From contig NZ_BCWV01000001.1 in assembly GCF_001894765.1 (NCBI RefSeq), forward strand, positions 124,001-188,000: a stretch of DNA of 64,000 nucleotides. Reading direction: 5' to 3'. This document shows, in pieces, positions 37,139-46,040 of this stretch. Origin of the DNA: Rhodococcoides corynebacterioides NBRC 14404 (lineage in GTDB: Bacteria; Actinomycetota; Actinomycetes; Mycobacteriales; Mycobacteriaceae). Positions within the stretch are counted from its first letter, which is position 1; every line of letters starts with the position of its first letter. The position numbers were made by a program, and so were the translations under genes. The notes under the pieces are model-generated. The model had not been told where the DNA came from. It worked only from the letters and a program-made list of their open reading frames with translations, and made no database searches.

Positions 37139-38665
37139 GTGTCTGCACCCAACTTCGCGGAAAGTGTGTCGCTCGGCGACGCATCAGGCGAGAATTCGTC
37201 GACCTCGGGACGAATTCGCCGCCCCCGCCGGGTGACGTCGCGCCGCGAGTGGGAACGGGGTCTCGTCGATCGCGTGCGGCTGGCCGACACCGTGGTGGTG
37301 ATCGCTGCCGTCGTCTGCGCGCAGGTGGTGCGGTTCGGTGCACCCCACCTCGCGTCCATCGCGTCCATCGACTACACGGTGGTGTCGGTCCTGCTCGCCG
37401 GGACGTGGCTGGCGTTCCTGTCCATCTTCCGGACCCGATCCCCGCGGGTGCTCGGCAGCGGCGCCGAGGAGTACCGGCGCATCCTGTCGGCCACGTTCCG
37501 CCTGTTCGGCCTCGTCGCCATCGTCTCGCTGCTCGCGCGCATCGAGCTGGCCCGCGGGTATCTCGCGATCGCACTGCCCTTCGGGCTGATCGGTCTGCTG
37601 GTCTCCCGCTGGTTGTTCCGTCGTCACCTCGCCCGGCAGCGGCGCGAGGGACGGTTCACGACGTCGGTGGTCATCGTCGGCAGCCACGCGTCCGCGCACG
37701 CGATGGCCCGGTCCTTCGCCCGCGACGCGTCGGCCGGGTACGCCGTGGTCGGCGTGTGCCTTCCGCGAACCCAGCAGGTGGCGGACGAGCAGTTGTCGGT
37801 GGACGGGCTCTCGCTGCCGATCCTCGGCGACGAGAACGACGTGCTCGCGGCCATCGAGGCGTCGGGCGCGGACACCGTCGCCGTGACCGCGACCGATCAC
37901 ATCGGCCACGAGGGCATCCGCCGCATGGTGTGGGACCTCGAGAAGAAGAACGTCGACCTGGTGGTCGCGCCCGGCGTGGTCGACGTGGCGGGCCCGCGCC
38001 TGCACATGCGGCCCGTGGCCGGCCTGCCGCTGATCCACGTGGAGAAGCCGCAGTACAACGGCGCCAGCCGGTTCGGGAAGACGGCGTTCGACCTGGTCTT
38101 CGCCTGCGCCGCGCTGCTGGCGGTCCTGCCCCTGTTCCTGGTGGTCGCGGTGCTGATCAAGGTCACCAGCCGCGGTCCGGTCTTCTACCGCTCCGAGCGC
38201 ATGGGTCTCGACGGCACGCCGTTCCAGATGATCAAGTTCCGCTCGATGGTGCAGGATGCGGATTCCCGGATCGAGGACCTGCTCGCCCTCAACGACAGCG
38301 ACGGCGGCGTGCTGTTCAAGATGCGGGAGGACCCGCGGGTCACCGCGGTCGGACGCGTCCTGCGTCGGTTGAGCATCGACGAGTTGCCGCAGCTGTTCAA
38401 CGTCCTGCGGCGCGAGATGTCCATCGTCGGCCCCCGTCCACCGCTGCGCCGCGAGGTGGAGACGTACGACGGCGACGTGCGCCGACGGCTGCTGGTGAAG
38501 CCGGGTCTCACCGGTCTCTGGCAGGTCAGCGGTCGCTCCGATCTGTCCTGGGAGGAAGCGGTCCGCCTCGATCTCAGTTACGTCGAGAACTGGTCGATGA
38601 CCGGCGACATGCTCATCGTGCTCAAGACGATCAAGGCGGTCGCGTCCAGCGACGGCGCCTACTGA
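37139..38665 (+). CDS. polyprenyl-phosphate sugar-1-phosphate transferase (WbaP/CpsE type)
   Basis: A ~508-residue membrane enzyme starting polysaccharide synthesis by moving a sugar-1-phosphate onto undecaprenyl phosphate. The N-terminal half has about four helices and a Rossmann-like CoA-binding-type domain (TSVVIVGSHASAHAMA). A fifth helix near residue 320 precedes the catalytic domain with YRSERMGLDGTPFQMIKFRS, SIDELPQLFNVLRREMSIVG, PRPPLRREV and LVKPGLTGLWQVSGRS. GTG is favoured because AAAGG lies 7 bp upstream. It could initiate the polymer built by the cluster at the right end of the window. Confidence 0.92.
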   Translation: MSAPNFAESVSLGDASGENSSTSGRIRRPRRVTSRREWERGLVDRVRLADTVVVIAAVVCAQVVRFGAPHLASIASIDYTVVSVLLAGTWLAFLSIFRTRSPRVLGSGAEEYRRILSATFRLFGLVAIVSLLARIELARGYLAIALPFGLIGLLVSRWLFRRHLARQRREGRFTTSVVIVGSHASAHAMARSFARDASAGYAVVGVCLPRTQQVADEQLSVDGLSLPILGDENDVLAAIEASGADTVAVTATDHIGHEGIRRMVWDLEKKNVDLVVAPGVVDVAGPRLHMRPVAGLPLIHVEKPQYNGASRFGKTAFDLVFACAALLAVLPLFLVVAVLIKVTSRGPVFYRSERMGLDGTPFQMIKFRSMVQDADSRIEDLLALNDSDGGVLFKMREDPRVTAVGRVLRRLSIDELPQLFNVLRREMSIVGPRPPLRREVETYDGDVRRRLLVKPGLTGLWQVSGRSDLSWEEAVRLDLSYVENWSMTGDMLIVLKTIKAVASSDGAY

Positions 38666-38756
38666 TCCGAGGTCGTCGGCCGCCGGTCTCGGTTGAGAAG
38701 TCCGTGACCGGGGCACTCGATGGTCGACGAGGCGATCGAGGACTGGGAGCACGGCT

Positions 38757-39437
38757 ATGTGGCGCACCGACGGGGCCCACGCGGTCCGTGCGCTCGCCGA
38801 TCTCTGTCGTCCGTTGGTCCGCTACACCGCCTGTGACGGCGCGTCGGTGGCGCTGATCAGTCACGCCGCGCACGACATCCTGTACGCCACGGACGAGGTC
38901 GCGCTGGCTCTCGACGATCTGCAGTTCGCGACGGGTCACGGCCCGTGTTTCGACGCGCTGCGCACGGGGTCGCCCGTCCTCGTCGACGACGTCGCGCGGG
39001 AGGCGGACAGCCGCTGGCCGGGATTCTCCGCCGACGCGACGCGCATCGGCGTGGGCAGCATCGTCGCGGTCCCGTTGTCGGCCGCGCAGGCCCCCATCGG
39101 GGTGTTGGAGCTGCACCGCGGAGGTGCGGGTGCGTTGACGGCACGGCAGCTCGACGCGGTGGACCACTGCGCCGCCGAGATCGCCCGGACGCTGCTGGAG
39201 ATGGTGGCGCACAGCGAGTCCGGCGACCCCGGTTTCCCCCGGCTGCGCCCGCACGTCGACATGGCCGTGGGCATGATCATGGTGCAGTTGTCGGTGTCGC
39301 CGGACGATGCCCTCTCGCGTCTGCGCGCGGCCGCCTACGCGGCGCGTCGGCCCGTCGAGGAGCTGGCGGTCGACGTCACCGAGCGGCGGGCGCGCTTCCA
39401 CCGCGGGCAGGACACCTCGGACTCCACCGGCGGTTGA
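38757..39437 (+). CDS. GAF-ANTAR domain protein
   Basis: A 226-residue regulator. Residues ~10-150 are a GAF domain (FATGHGPCFDALRTG, VAVPLSAAQAPIGVLELH). The C-terminal ~55 residues, HVDMAVGMIMVQLSVSPDDA then LSRLRAAAYAARRPVEELA, match the three-helix ANTAR domain that binds hairpin pairs in nascent RNA and prevents termination. The ligand is unknown. GGGAG precedes ATG. It faces a second GAF-ANTAR gene tail to tail. Confidence 0.88.
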   Translation: MWRTDGAHAVRALADLCRPLVRYTACDGASVALISHAAHDILYATDEVALALDDLQFATGHGPCFDALRTGSPVLVDDVAREADSRWPGFSADATRIGVGSIVAVPLSAAQAPIGVLELHRGGAGALTARQLDAVDHCAAEIARTLLEMVAHSESGDPGFPRLRPHVDMAVGMIMVQLSVSPDDALSRLRAAAYAARRPVEELAVDVTERRARFHRGQDTSDSTGG

Positions 39438-39462
39438 GTGCCCCGACGCGGCGAGGACCCGT

Positions 39463-40269
39463 CTACTGCTCGAGCACGCGCTGGTGGACCGTCATGAGCA
39501 CCTTGCCGAGCTCGTCGGCGAACGCGCCGGGCGCCGTGTCCAGCGTCGCCAGGTCGGTGACGAACTGCTCGGCCAGGTCGCGCACCTTCACGTTGGTGGT
39601 CTGGGACCGCCAGAGCAGTAGGTCGAACGCCTTGTCGGCGGTGACGCCGAGAGTGACCATCAACGCGCCCTTGGCCTGCTCGATCGCGGCGCGCGATTCC
39701 ATGGCGGCGGCATACCCCTCGACGCGTCGAGCGGCCTGCACGGCGCGCTCGTCGGCCGACAGGACGGACTGCGCGGCCCGGACGTAGATGCGCAAGGCCT
39801 GTTCGTCCACGGTGTCGAAATCATGCCCGTGGTGGCCGTAGAGGTTGAGGGCGCCGACGTATTCCTCGCCGGCGGTGATGGGGGCGGACAGGAAGCTCGT
39901 GACGTCCACGAGCTCGATGGCGCGGGCGAAGGCAGGCCAGCGCTCAGCGGCCTGCGTGCGGTCGGCGCGCACGATGGTGCGGGTGACCGCCGCGTCGATG
40001 CAGGGACCCTCCTGCTGCTCGTACTGCGCCGCGTCGATGGCCAGGACGAACGCCTCGGTGGTGGCGGCGGTGGTGGTGGACCCGGCACGCAGAACGGTCA
40101 CCCCCGCAGCGTCCGCGCCGGGCACAGCGGCGACGACGCGAGTGCAGATCGACGCGAGTTTCGCCTCGGGCGAGTCGAAGGACCGGACCACCGCGTCGAG
40201 GTCCTTGATCGCCTCGGCGAGAGCGGTGAGCACCTCACCGGCGGCGCTGAACTCGTGTCCTGCGGTCAT
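39463..40269 (-). CDS. GAF-ANTAR domain protein
   Basis: A 268-residue relative of the preceding gene. The GAF domain spans ~40-180 (EQQEGPCIDAAVTR, FLSAPITAGEEYVGALNLYG). The ANTAR part is ESRAAIEQAKGALMVTLGVT with FDLLLWRSQTTNVKVRDLAEQ, nearer the consensus IEQAKGxLM than its neighbour. It likely controls transcripts by antitermination in response to a small ligand. ATG start with a usual spacing. Convergent with the first copy, separated by 25 bp. Confidence 0.9.
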   Translation of the reverse strand: MTAGHEFSAAGEVLTALAEAIKDLDAVVRSFDSPEAKLASICTRVVAAVPGADAAGVTVLRAGSTTTAATTEAFVLAIDAAQYEQQEGPCIDAAVTRTIVRADRTQAAERWPAFARAIELVDVTSFLSAPITAGEEYVGALNLYGHHGHDFDTVDEQALRIYVRAAQSVLSADERAVQAARRVEGYAAAMESRAAIEQAKGALMVTLGVTADKAFDLLLWRSQTTNVKVRDLAEQFVTDLATLDTAPGAFADELGKVLMTVHQRVLEQ

Positions 40270-40345
40270 GGCGAGCCCTCACGTCGGCGAACTGTTTCAC
40301 CGCAACGGGATCTGTGTCCGTGCACGGGTGGTGCGACGGGTCACG

Positions 40346-41032
40346 CTACTCCGCGGGGTCGGCAGCGCGTCCCACCTCTTCCGGATCCAGTCGGGTCAGC
40401 AGGCTCTGCAGCCCGGCGTCGAAGTCGGCGGTGCCCGGATCGCGCGACAGTTCGGTCTTCAACCGGACCACCGTCGGGAACTCCGTCGGATCCAGGGAAT
40501 CGGACTCGGCGGAGTCGACGTCGCCGGTTCCGGCGACCTCGAGCAAGAGGTGACCGAGCAGGAAGCTGGTGTACGAGCGGTAGGCCGATGCCGCCGCCGG
40601 AGCGTCGAACCCGAAGCCCATGAGACTGGCGAGGAAATTCTCGAGCCATCGCACACTGCGCAGTGGCGGCCGCACCCACGGGGCCGCGGGCGGGCGGGTC
40701 GCGATGAGGGGGAAGACCTGCGGGTGGGCCAGGGCCATGCGGCGTACTCCGTGGGCCAGCCGGGTCAGATAGTCCCGCCACCCGTCCGCGCCCTCCGCGA
40801 GCACGTGTGGGTCGCTGTCCAGATCGTCGATGACCTGCTCGACGATGCCGTCCAGCAGATCGTCCTTGCCGGCGAAGTAGTGATAGAGCGCCATGGCTTC
40901 GACACCGAGGCTGGACCCCAGCCGCCGCATGGTCAGATCGCGCGCGCCGTGGCGATCGATGAAGTCGATACCGGCGCGGAGAATCACCGTACGGGTCAGC
41001 TGACCGCGTCCGGGCGTCGCCGAAGACACCAC
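40346..41032 (-). CDS. TetR family regulator with TetR_C domain
   Basis: A ~228-residue regulator. The N-terminal HTH is TVILRAGIDFIDRHGARDLTMRRLGSSLG shortened here to its key residues, then VEAMALYHYFAGKDDLLDGI as recognition helix. The C-terminal domain (LARMALAHPQVFPLIATRPP) resembles tetracycline-repressor-like TetR_C. Two adjacent GTG codons are candidate starts and an upstream ATG would overlap the divergent gene region. It is divergent from bluB with a 61-bp gap, so it may control that gene. Confidence 0.85.
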   Translation of the reverse strand: MVSSATPGRGQLTRTVILRAGIDFIDRHGARDLTMRRLGSSLGVEAMALYHYFAGKDDLLDGIVEQVIDDLDSDPHVLAEGADGWRDYLTRLAHGVRRMALAHPQVFPLIATRPPAAPWVRPPLRSVRWLENFLASLMGFGFDAPAAASAYRSYTSFLLGHLLLEVAGTGDVDSAESDSLDPTEFPTVVRLKTELSRDPGTADFDAGLQSLLTRLDPEEVGRAADPAE

Positions 41033-41093
41033 CTTGCCCCTTTTCTCGAGACGATTGCCGACACTGTATGCCCCGTCTGGCACCGTTTCGGAC

Positions 41094-41708
41094 ATGGATG
41101 TGTTCGAGGCGATCGCCCGACGGCGTGATGTGCGTCGCGAATTCACCGGCGACGTCGTTGCCGACGACGTCCTGTGGCGCGTTCTGCAGGCCGCCCACCG
41201 GGCGCCGAGCGTCGGGAACAGCCAACCGTGGGACTTCGTCGTCGTGCGGGAGCGGGCCACGTTGCGCCGGTTCGCCGAGCACGTCGCGGCGCGTCGTGCG
41301 GATTTCGCGGCGTCGTTGCCGCCGGACCGGGCCGCGACGTTCGACCCGATCCGCATCGAGGGCATCGAGACGAGCGGGACGGGCGTCGTCGTCACCTACG
41401 ACGACGCGCGCGGCGGTGAGCACGTGCTCGGCCGGGCCACGGTGCGCGAGACCGGTCTGCTGTCGGTGGCGTTGGCGATCGAGAATCTGTGGCTCGCGGC
41501 GACGGCCGAGGGTATCGGCGTCGGGTGGGTGTCGTTCTACGACGAGGCGTTCCTGCGGGATCTGCTTGGTGTCGACGGGACGCCGCGTCCGGTCGCGTGG
41601 CTGTGCGTCGGGCCCGTCGAGGCGCTGCAGGACGTGCCCGACCTCGAGCGGTTCGGCTGGCGGCCCCGGCGACCGTTGGCCGACGCCGTGCGCTGGGAGC
41701 GATGGTGA
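41094..41708 (+). CDS. bluB: 5,6-dimethylbenzimidazole synthase BluB
   Basis: A 204-residue flavin enzyme of the nitroreductase fold that fragments reduced FMN to 5,6-dimethylbenzimidazole, the lower ligand of vitamin B12. Evidence is IARRRDVRREF and AHRAPSVGNSQPWDF at the N-terminus, VVVTYDDARGGEHVLGRAT in the lid region and NLWLAATAEGIGVGWVSF. This combination separates BluB from ordinary nitroreductases. It links to the cobalt and B12 uptake operons elsewhere in the window. A divergent TetR gene stands 61 bp upstream; no cobalamin riboswitch is seen here. Confidence 0.85.
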   Translation: MDVFEAIARRRDVRREFTGDVVADDVLWRVLQAAHRAPSVGNSQPWDFVVVRERATLRRFAEHVAARRADFAASLPPDRAATFDPIRIEGIETSGTGVVVTYDDARGGEHVLGRATVRETGLLSVALAIENLWLAATAEGIGVGWVSFYDEAFLRDLLGVDGTPRPVAWLCVGPVEALQDVPDLERFGWRPRRPLADAVRWERW

Positions 41709-41715
41709 CTCGTTG

Positions 41716-42108
41716 TCACTCGTGCGGCGGCTCGCCGGTCACGACGTGGTCGGCGTGGTTGATGCCTTCTCGCACCAGCCGCGCGAGGTGCCCGTCGCGG
41801 ATGCGGTAGACCACGCGCCGACCCTCCCGGCGCGTGTCCACCAGTCCGGTGAAACGCAGCTTGGCCAGGTGCTGGCTCACGGCGGTGCGGGAGGCGCCGC
41901 ACGCGTCGACGAGGGCGGTCACGTCCGCTTCGCCGTCGGTGAGGGTCCACAGGATGTGCAGACGGGTGGGGTCGGCCAGCATGCGAAAGGTGTTGGTGGC
42001 GGCGTCGAGTCGCGCTGTGTCGGGGTCGACGGGATGAATCAGGGACGGACGGCGAGTGCGGTCCTGTTCACCGGCCACGGCCGTCACCACCCTGCTCGTC
42101 GGAGTCAC
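41716..42108 (-). CDS. ArsR family regulator
   Basis: A ~130-residue winged-helix repressor. RMLADPTRLHILWTLTDGE, then VTALVDACGASRTAVSQHLAKLRFTGLV is the helix-turn-helix and RREGRRVVYRIRDGHL the wing. A Cys lies in the DACGASRT recognition helix, a position used for metal sensing in some members. GTG start overlaps the upstream MFS stop by 4 bp, so the pair is one operon and the regulator probably autoregulates through the palindrome upstream of the MFS gene. Confidence 0.9.
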   Translation of the reverse strand: MTPTSRVVTAVAGEQDRTRRPSLIHPVDPDTARLDAATNTFRMLADPTRLHILWTLTDGEADVTALVDACGASRTAVSQHLAKLRFTGLVDTRREGRRVVYRIRDGHLARLVREGINHADHVVTGEPPHE

Positions 42109-43331
42109 ACGGGGACCGGCTCGGCCACCGTGCGCGGCCAGGTCCGCGCCGCTGCTGCTGCGGTGAGTGTAGCGAGCACCGCCGCCGTGGCCGGGGCGGC
42201 GACGGGAGTCGACGCGAGCACGCCCGCCAGGGGATAGGTGACGAGGAAGCAGGCGTGCGAGAGGGAGAACTGGGCGGCGAAGACGAGGGGCCGGTCGGCC
42301 TCGGCGGTGCGATCACGCAGGACGCGGCCGCTCGGAGTGGAGATTGCCGACGTCGCGGCGCCGAGCACTGCCCACCCGGTCGCCAGGACGGCCCAGCCGC
42401 CGCCGGCGGCGAAACCAGCGGCGACGAGGGCGAGGACGGCCGACACCGCAGCGGCGCCGACGAGCATGACCGGCCGGACGTCGTGCACTCGGTCGAGCAG
42501 CCGGGGGAGCGCGAGGGCCGTGACCATCGACCCCGCGCCGAAGCAGGCCAGGGCGAGGGCGACGGCGGTCTCGCCGCCGCCTAGCTCGTCGCGGACGATC
42601 GTGACGGTGGCGACGAGCACCACGGCGGTTCCCGACGCCACCACGGCGTTCAGCCAGAGCAGCCCGCGGAGCACAGGGTCGGCCAGCATGATGCGGGCTC
42701 CCGCGGTGACGCGGGCGCGGCGGTTCGTCGCGTCGACCCGGTCGGCGGGTATCGGCGCGTCGGCCCGCCGGGCGAGACCGCGCCACACCAACAGTCCCGA
42801 TCCGAGGAATCCCACGAGCGTGCCGACGAACAGCGAGTGGTAACTCGTCACCAGCAGGGCGGCGGCGGCGAGGACGGGGCTGAGGACGGATTCCAGGTCG
42901 TAGGCGAGCCGGGAGAGGGAGAGGGCGCGGGTGTAGTCGCGCTCGTCGGGCAGGACGGTGGGGATGACGGCCTGGAACGCGGGCGTGAAGGTCGCAGAGG
43001 CGGATTGGAGGACGGCGATCAGGACGTAGATCTGCCAGACCTGGTCGACGAACGGCAGGGCGAGAGCGACGGCGGCGCGCACCGCGTCCGCGCTCACCAT
43101 GAGCGTGCGTCGCGGAACCCGGTGTGCCGCAGCGGACATGACCGGCGCGACGACGACGTACGCGATCATCTTGATGGCCAGCGCGAGCCCGAGGACGAGA
43201 CCGGCGTCGGTGCCCGCGAGGTCGTAGGCGAGCAGGCCGAGGGCGACGGTGAGCAGTCCGGTGCCGACCAGAGCCACCACCTGGGCGGCGAACAGCGGGC
43301 GAAATCGCGGATTTCCGAGGACGGACCACAT
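42105..43331 (-). CDS. major facilitator superfamily transporter, ArsR-linked
   Basis: A 408-residue, 12-helix MFS exporter. Start MWSVLGNPRFRPLFAAQVVA is typical of the NreB/enterobactin-exporter-like group; the conserved loop between TM2 and TM3 reads AHRVPRRTLMVSADAVR. Coupling to an ArsR gene suggests export of a metal ion or metal-related compound such as nickel, but this is inference. An in-frame codon 36 bp upstream would place a palindrome inside the gene, so the MWSV start is preferred. Confidence 0.88.
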   Translation of the reverse strand: MWSVLGNPRFRPLFAAQVVALVGTGLLTVALGLLAYDLAGTDAGLVLGLALAIKMIAYVVVAPVMSAAAHRVPRRTLMVSADAVRAAVALALPFVDQVWQIYVLIAVLQSASATFTPAFQAVIPTVLPDERDYTRALSLSRLAYDLESVLSPVLAAAALLVTSYHSLFVGTLVGFLGSGLLVWRGLARRADAPIPADRVDATNRRARVTAGARIMLADPVLRGLLWLNAVVASGTAVVLVATVTIVRDELGGGETAVALALACFGAGSMVTALALPRLLDRVHDVRPVMLVGAAAVSAVLALVAAGFAAGGGWAVLATGWAVLGAATSAISTPSGRVLRDRTAEADRPLVFAAQFSLSHACFLVTYPLAGVLASTPVAAPATAAVLATLTAAAAARTWPRTVAEPVPV

Positions 43332-43339
43332 GGCCGCGA

Positions 43340-43375
43340 CTGTACTCACGTGTTCGCACGTGTGCACACGAGAAC
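43340..43375 (-). promoter_or_regulatory. palindromic operator upstream of MFS/ArsR pair
   Basis: CACGTGTTCGCACGTG (43347-43362) contains two CACGTG hexamers 4 bp apart, forming a symmetrical site. It continues into TGTGCACACGAGAAC, which offers another overlapping dyad. It lies directly before the MFS start, where ArsR repressors bind. The exact binding register is uncertain. Confidence 0.5.
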
Positions 43376-43465
43376 GCGTGGTGCGGGCGCGGAAGTCGGC
43401 GGCCGCCGTCGTGGGATCGACGAAGGGTCTGGTGCTCGGGCCCGGTTACCGACATAATCCGTTGC

Positions 43466-45385
43466 GTGAACGATGTAGGTGTTACCTCGAGTAACCTGAT
43501 CGCCGCCGCACCGCAGGGCGGCGGGGCCGCGCTGGATCAGGTCATCGGCATGAGTGCCGCGGCCGGCGTGATCTCCCTCTTCCTGCTGTATCTGGCGGTG
43601 ATGCATCGCACGCGCCGCATCACGTGGCTGCAGCGGCTCGCCGACTACGCGGGGGAGAAGACCAACCGACCCGGCTGGGTGGCGCTGCCGATGGTCATGT
43701 TCATCTCGACCATCCTCACGGCGTTCTTCGGCTTCATCTGGGACGTCAGCCTGCACATCGGCCGCGGCCGCGACGAGGGTCCGCTGGCCAACCCGGCGCA
43801 CTACTTCATCCTCGTCGGGCTCTTCTTCCTCTTCATTGCGGGCTGCCTCGCGATCATTTTGCCGCTCGACGGGAAGCCCGGCCCGTCGGCCGTGAAGATC
43901 ACCCGCACCTGGTACGCCCCCACCGGCGGTCTGCTCATCGCCGGCTCGGGCCTCTACGCGCTCATCGGCTTCCCGCTCGACGACATCTGGCACCGCATCT
44001 TCGGTCAGGACGTCACCCTCTGGGGCCCGACGCACCTCATGCTCATCGGCGGTGCCGGACTCTCCCTCGTCGGCGTGCTGCTGCTCGAGCACGAGGGGCG
44101 CGTCGCCATGGCCGGCAACGTCGCCACCGACCCCGCATCCGCCGGTGATCCCACCGGCGACACCGAGGCCCGCCCCGCCGTCGGCGTCGAATCGGGACGC
44201 CGCGCGATCATCACCTGGTTCATGCGTGCGTCGGCGTTCGGTGGCCTGGTCATCGGTCTGTCGGTGTTCCAGATCGAGTACGACTTCGGCGTCGAGCAGT
44301 TCCGCCTCGTCTTCCAGCCGCTGCTCATCACCGCCGCCGGTGCGTTCGCCCTGATCGCGGCCGTGCTCATGGTCGGCCGGGGCGCCGCGCTGTTCGCCGT
44401 CGCGTTCGCCGCGGTCGTCCGCTGGATCACCGCGCTGATCGTCGGGCCCGTGCTCGGCGAGCCGCACAGCACGTTCGCGCTCTACCTCGGCATGGCCGTC
44501 GTGGTCGAGGTCCTGGGCCTGACCGCGCTGACCAAGCGCCGGTTGCTCTTCGGCGCCGTGGCGGGCCTCGCCGTCGGCACCGTCGGCGTCTACCTCGAAT
44601 CGCTGTGGGTCGAGGCCATGTACCTCTACCCGTGGCCGACGAGCATGTGGCTCGAAGCCCTCGCCACCACGATTCCGACGGGCGTCCTGGTGGGCCTCAC
44701 CGCCGGCCTCTTCGCGCAGGCCCTCAGCGGAGACGGGCTGCCCCGCCCCGCGATTCGTCGCTCCATCGTGCTGGGCATGGTGGTGGTCTGCTCGGCGAGC
44801 GTCGCCAACGGGCTCATGATCGACGTGCCGCAGAACGCGCAGGCGACCGTGCAGCTCACCGATGCCCCGCGGGAGGACGGCTTCCGCATGGTGAACGCCA
44901 CCGTGCAGATCAGCCCGTCCGATCTGATCTCCGACGACCCCGAATGGGTCTCGCTCCTCGCCTGGCAGGGCGCCGGCGACACGCTGCGCGGCCTCGTCGT
45001 CGACAATCTCGAGCGCACCGGCCCGGGCGAGTACCGGTCCACCCGTCCGATGCCGGCCGACGGCACCTGGAAGACCTTCCTGCGCGTGCAGGACGGCCGC
45101 ACCATGGCCGGCGCGCCGATCTTCATGGCCGCCGACGAGGGCATCGGTGCCGAGGAGGTGCCCGCGCTCGCGGAGTTCACCCGTCCCCTCGAGTACGAGA
45201 CCAAGCTCCTCCAGCGCGAGCGCAGTTTCGATCACCCGGCCTGGCTGTTCACCGCGGCCTCGTTGGTGGTGCTCGCCTGCTCCCTCGCTCTGCTGTGGTC
45301 GCTGGCCTGGGGTGCCGCGCGCATCAGCCTGCGCTCGCCCGGCAACACCGCGAGTACCGACGAGCGTCCCCGGACCCGCGTATGA
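43466..45385 (+). CDS. large polytopic membrane protein with extracytoplasmic Ig-like domain, function unknown
   Basis: A 639-residue protein with about twelve hydrophobic segments up to ~residue 450, a soluble domain ~455-600, and a last helix ~603-625. Conserved-looking His/Trp patches lie at membrane ends: DVSLHIGRGRDEGPLANPAHY, DDIWHRIFGQDV and WGPTHLMLIGG. The soluble domain (NATVQISPSDLISD, GPGEYRSTRPMPADGTWKT) recalls FixH/YtkA-like beta sandwiches found with copper or redox membrane proteins. GTG start. It is the first of four genes joined by 4-bp overlaps. I do not recognise a named family; metal or haem handling is a guess. Confidence 0.72.
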   Translation: MNDVGVTSSNLIAAAPQGGGAALDQVIGMSAAAGVISLFLLYLAVMHRTRRITWLQRLADYAGEKTNRPGWVALPMVMFISTILTAFFGFIWDVSLHIGRGRDEGPLANPAHYFILVGLFFLFIAGCLAIILPLDGKPGPSAVKITRTWYAPTGGLLIAGSGLYALIGFPLDDIWHRIFGQDVTLWGPTHLMLIGGAGLSLVGVLLLEHEGRVAMAGNVATDPASAGDPTGDTEARPAVGVESGRRAIITWFMRASAFGGLVIGLSVFQIEYDFGVEQFRLVFQPLLITAAGAFALIAAVLMVGRGAALFAVAFAAVVRWITALIVGPVLGEPHSTFALYLGMAVVVEVLGLTALTKRRLLFGAVAGLAVGTVGVYLESLWVEAMYLYPWPTSMWLEALATTIPTGVLVGLTAGLFAQALSGDGLPRPAIRRSIVLGMVVVCSASVANGLMIDVPQNAQATVQLTDAPREDGFRMVNATVQISPSDLISDDPEWVSLLAWQGAGDTLRGLVVDNLERTGPGEYRSTRPMPADGTWKTFLRVQDGRTMAGAPIFMAADEGIGAEEVPALAEFTRPLEYETKLLQRERSFDHPAWLFTAASLVVLACSLALLWSLAWGAARISLRSPGNTASTDERPRTRV

Positions 45386-45615
45386 CGGTGACCGGACCAC
45401 CGCCCGGCACCGTCTGGATGGCGGACCACCCGCTGATCCTGGCGGTGCCGGCCTTCGTCCCCGCCTTGATCATCGCGGGGGTCGTGGGATTCATCGTGGT
45501 GCGCGACCGACGTGCGGAACGCGCCGAGAACGAGGAGGCCGCGGCGCAGGACGACCTCGCCGCCGCCAACGACCGAGAAGAGGGCCGGAATCGGCCCGAT
45601 CAGGGGGACACGTGA
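45382..45615 (+). CDS. small single-pass membrane protein of four-gene operon
   Basis: A 77-residue protein. Residues ~18-41 are one membrane helix (LILAVPAFVPALIIAGVVGF), followed by RDRRAERAENEEAAAQ and a charged cytoplasmic tail. ATG overlaps the stop of the large membrane protein (ATGA) and its own end overlaps the lipoprotein start, so synthesis is coupled. Small helices of this kind often act as assembly or accessory subunits of membrane complexes, as in oxidases; here that is inference. Confidence 0.75.
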   Translation: MTVTGPPPGTVWMADHPLILAVPAFVPALIIAGVVGFIVVRDRRAERAENEEAAAQDDLAAANDREEGRNRPDQGDT

Positions 45616-46040
45616 GAACACGCCGACTGGTGACGACGGTGGCCGCGGTGGGACTGCTCGCCGCCGGCTGCGGCGGCTCCGAGAGCGAGACGCCGGCCGC
45701 ACCGAACGACGTGTCGGCGACGGTGGACACGACCGTCGTCCAGAGTGACAGCGAGCAGGCGACCGACACGGACTCCACCGACATCGACGTCAGCATCGCC
45801 GGTGGAGAGGTCACGCCCACCGACGAGCGGATCGAGGGCACCGTGGGCCGGGAGATCGTGCTGACCGTCGACAGCGACGCGGTCGACGAGCTGCACGTTC
45901 ATTCCGTCCCGGAGTACACCTTCCCCGTCGCGGTCGGTGAGGACCAGGAGTTCCGCTTCACCGTCGACGTGCCCGGTTCGGTGGACATCGAACTGCACGA
46001 CGCGGGCGTCACCGTCGCCACGGTGCTCGTCCGGCCGTGA
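45612..46040 (+). CDS. lipoprotein with cupredoxin-like domain
   Basis: A 142-residue lipoprotein. The signal peptide ends in the lipobox LLAAGCGGSES, so mature Cys ~20 would be lipidated on the outer face of the membrane. A Ser/Thr/Asp-rich linker is followed by a beta-sandwich of ~75 residues: GTVGREIVLTVDSDAVDELH with VHS, then FTVDVPGSVDIELHDAG. The His residues in LHVHS and ELHD sit where cupredoxin-like proteins bind metals, but no Cys or Met ligand is present, so a true type 1 copper site is unlikely. Third gene of the coupled operon. Confidence 0.78.
   Translation: MRTRRLVTTVAAVGLLAAGCGGSESETPAAPNDVSATVDTTVVQSDSEQATDTDSTDIDVSIAGGEVTPTDERIEGTVGREIVLTVDSDAVDELHVHSVPEYTFPVAVGEDQEFRFTVDVPGSVDIELHDAGVTVATVLVRP

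Noticed and set aside
38720..38800. Alternative ATG frame just before the first GAF-ANTAR gene
   Set aside because: It is out of frame with the GAF domain and soon becomes R/G-rich; the downstream ATG has a good ribosome-binding site.
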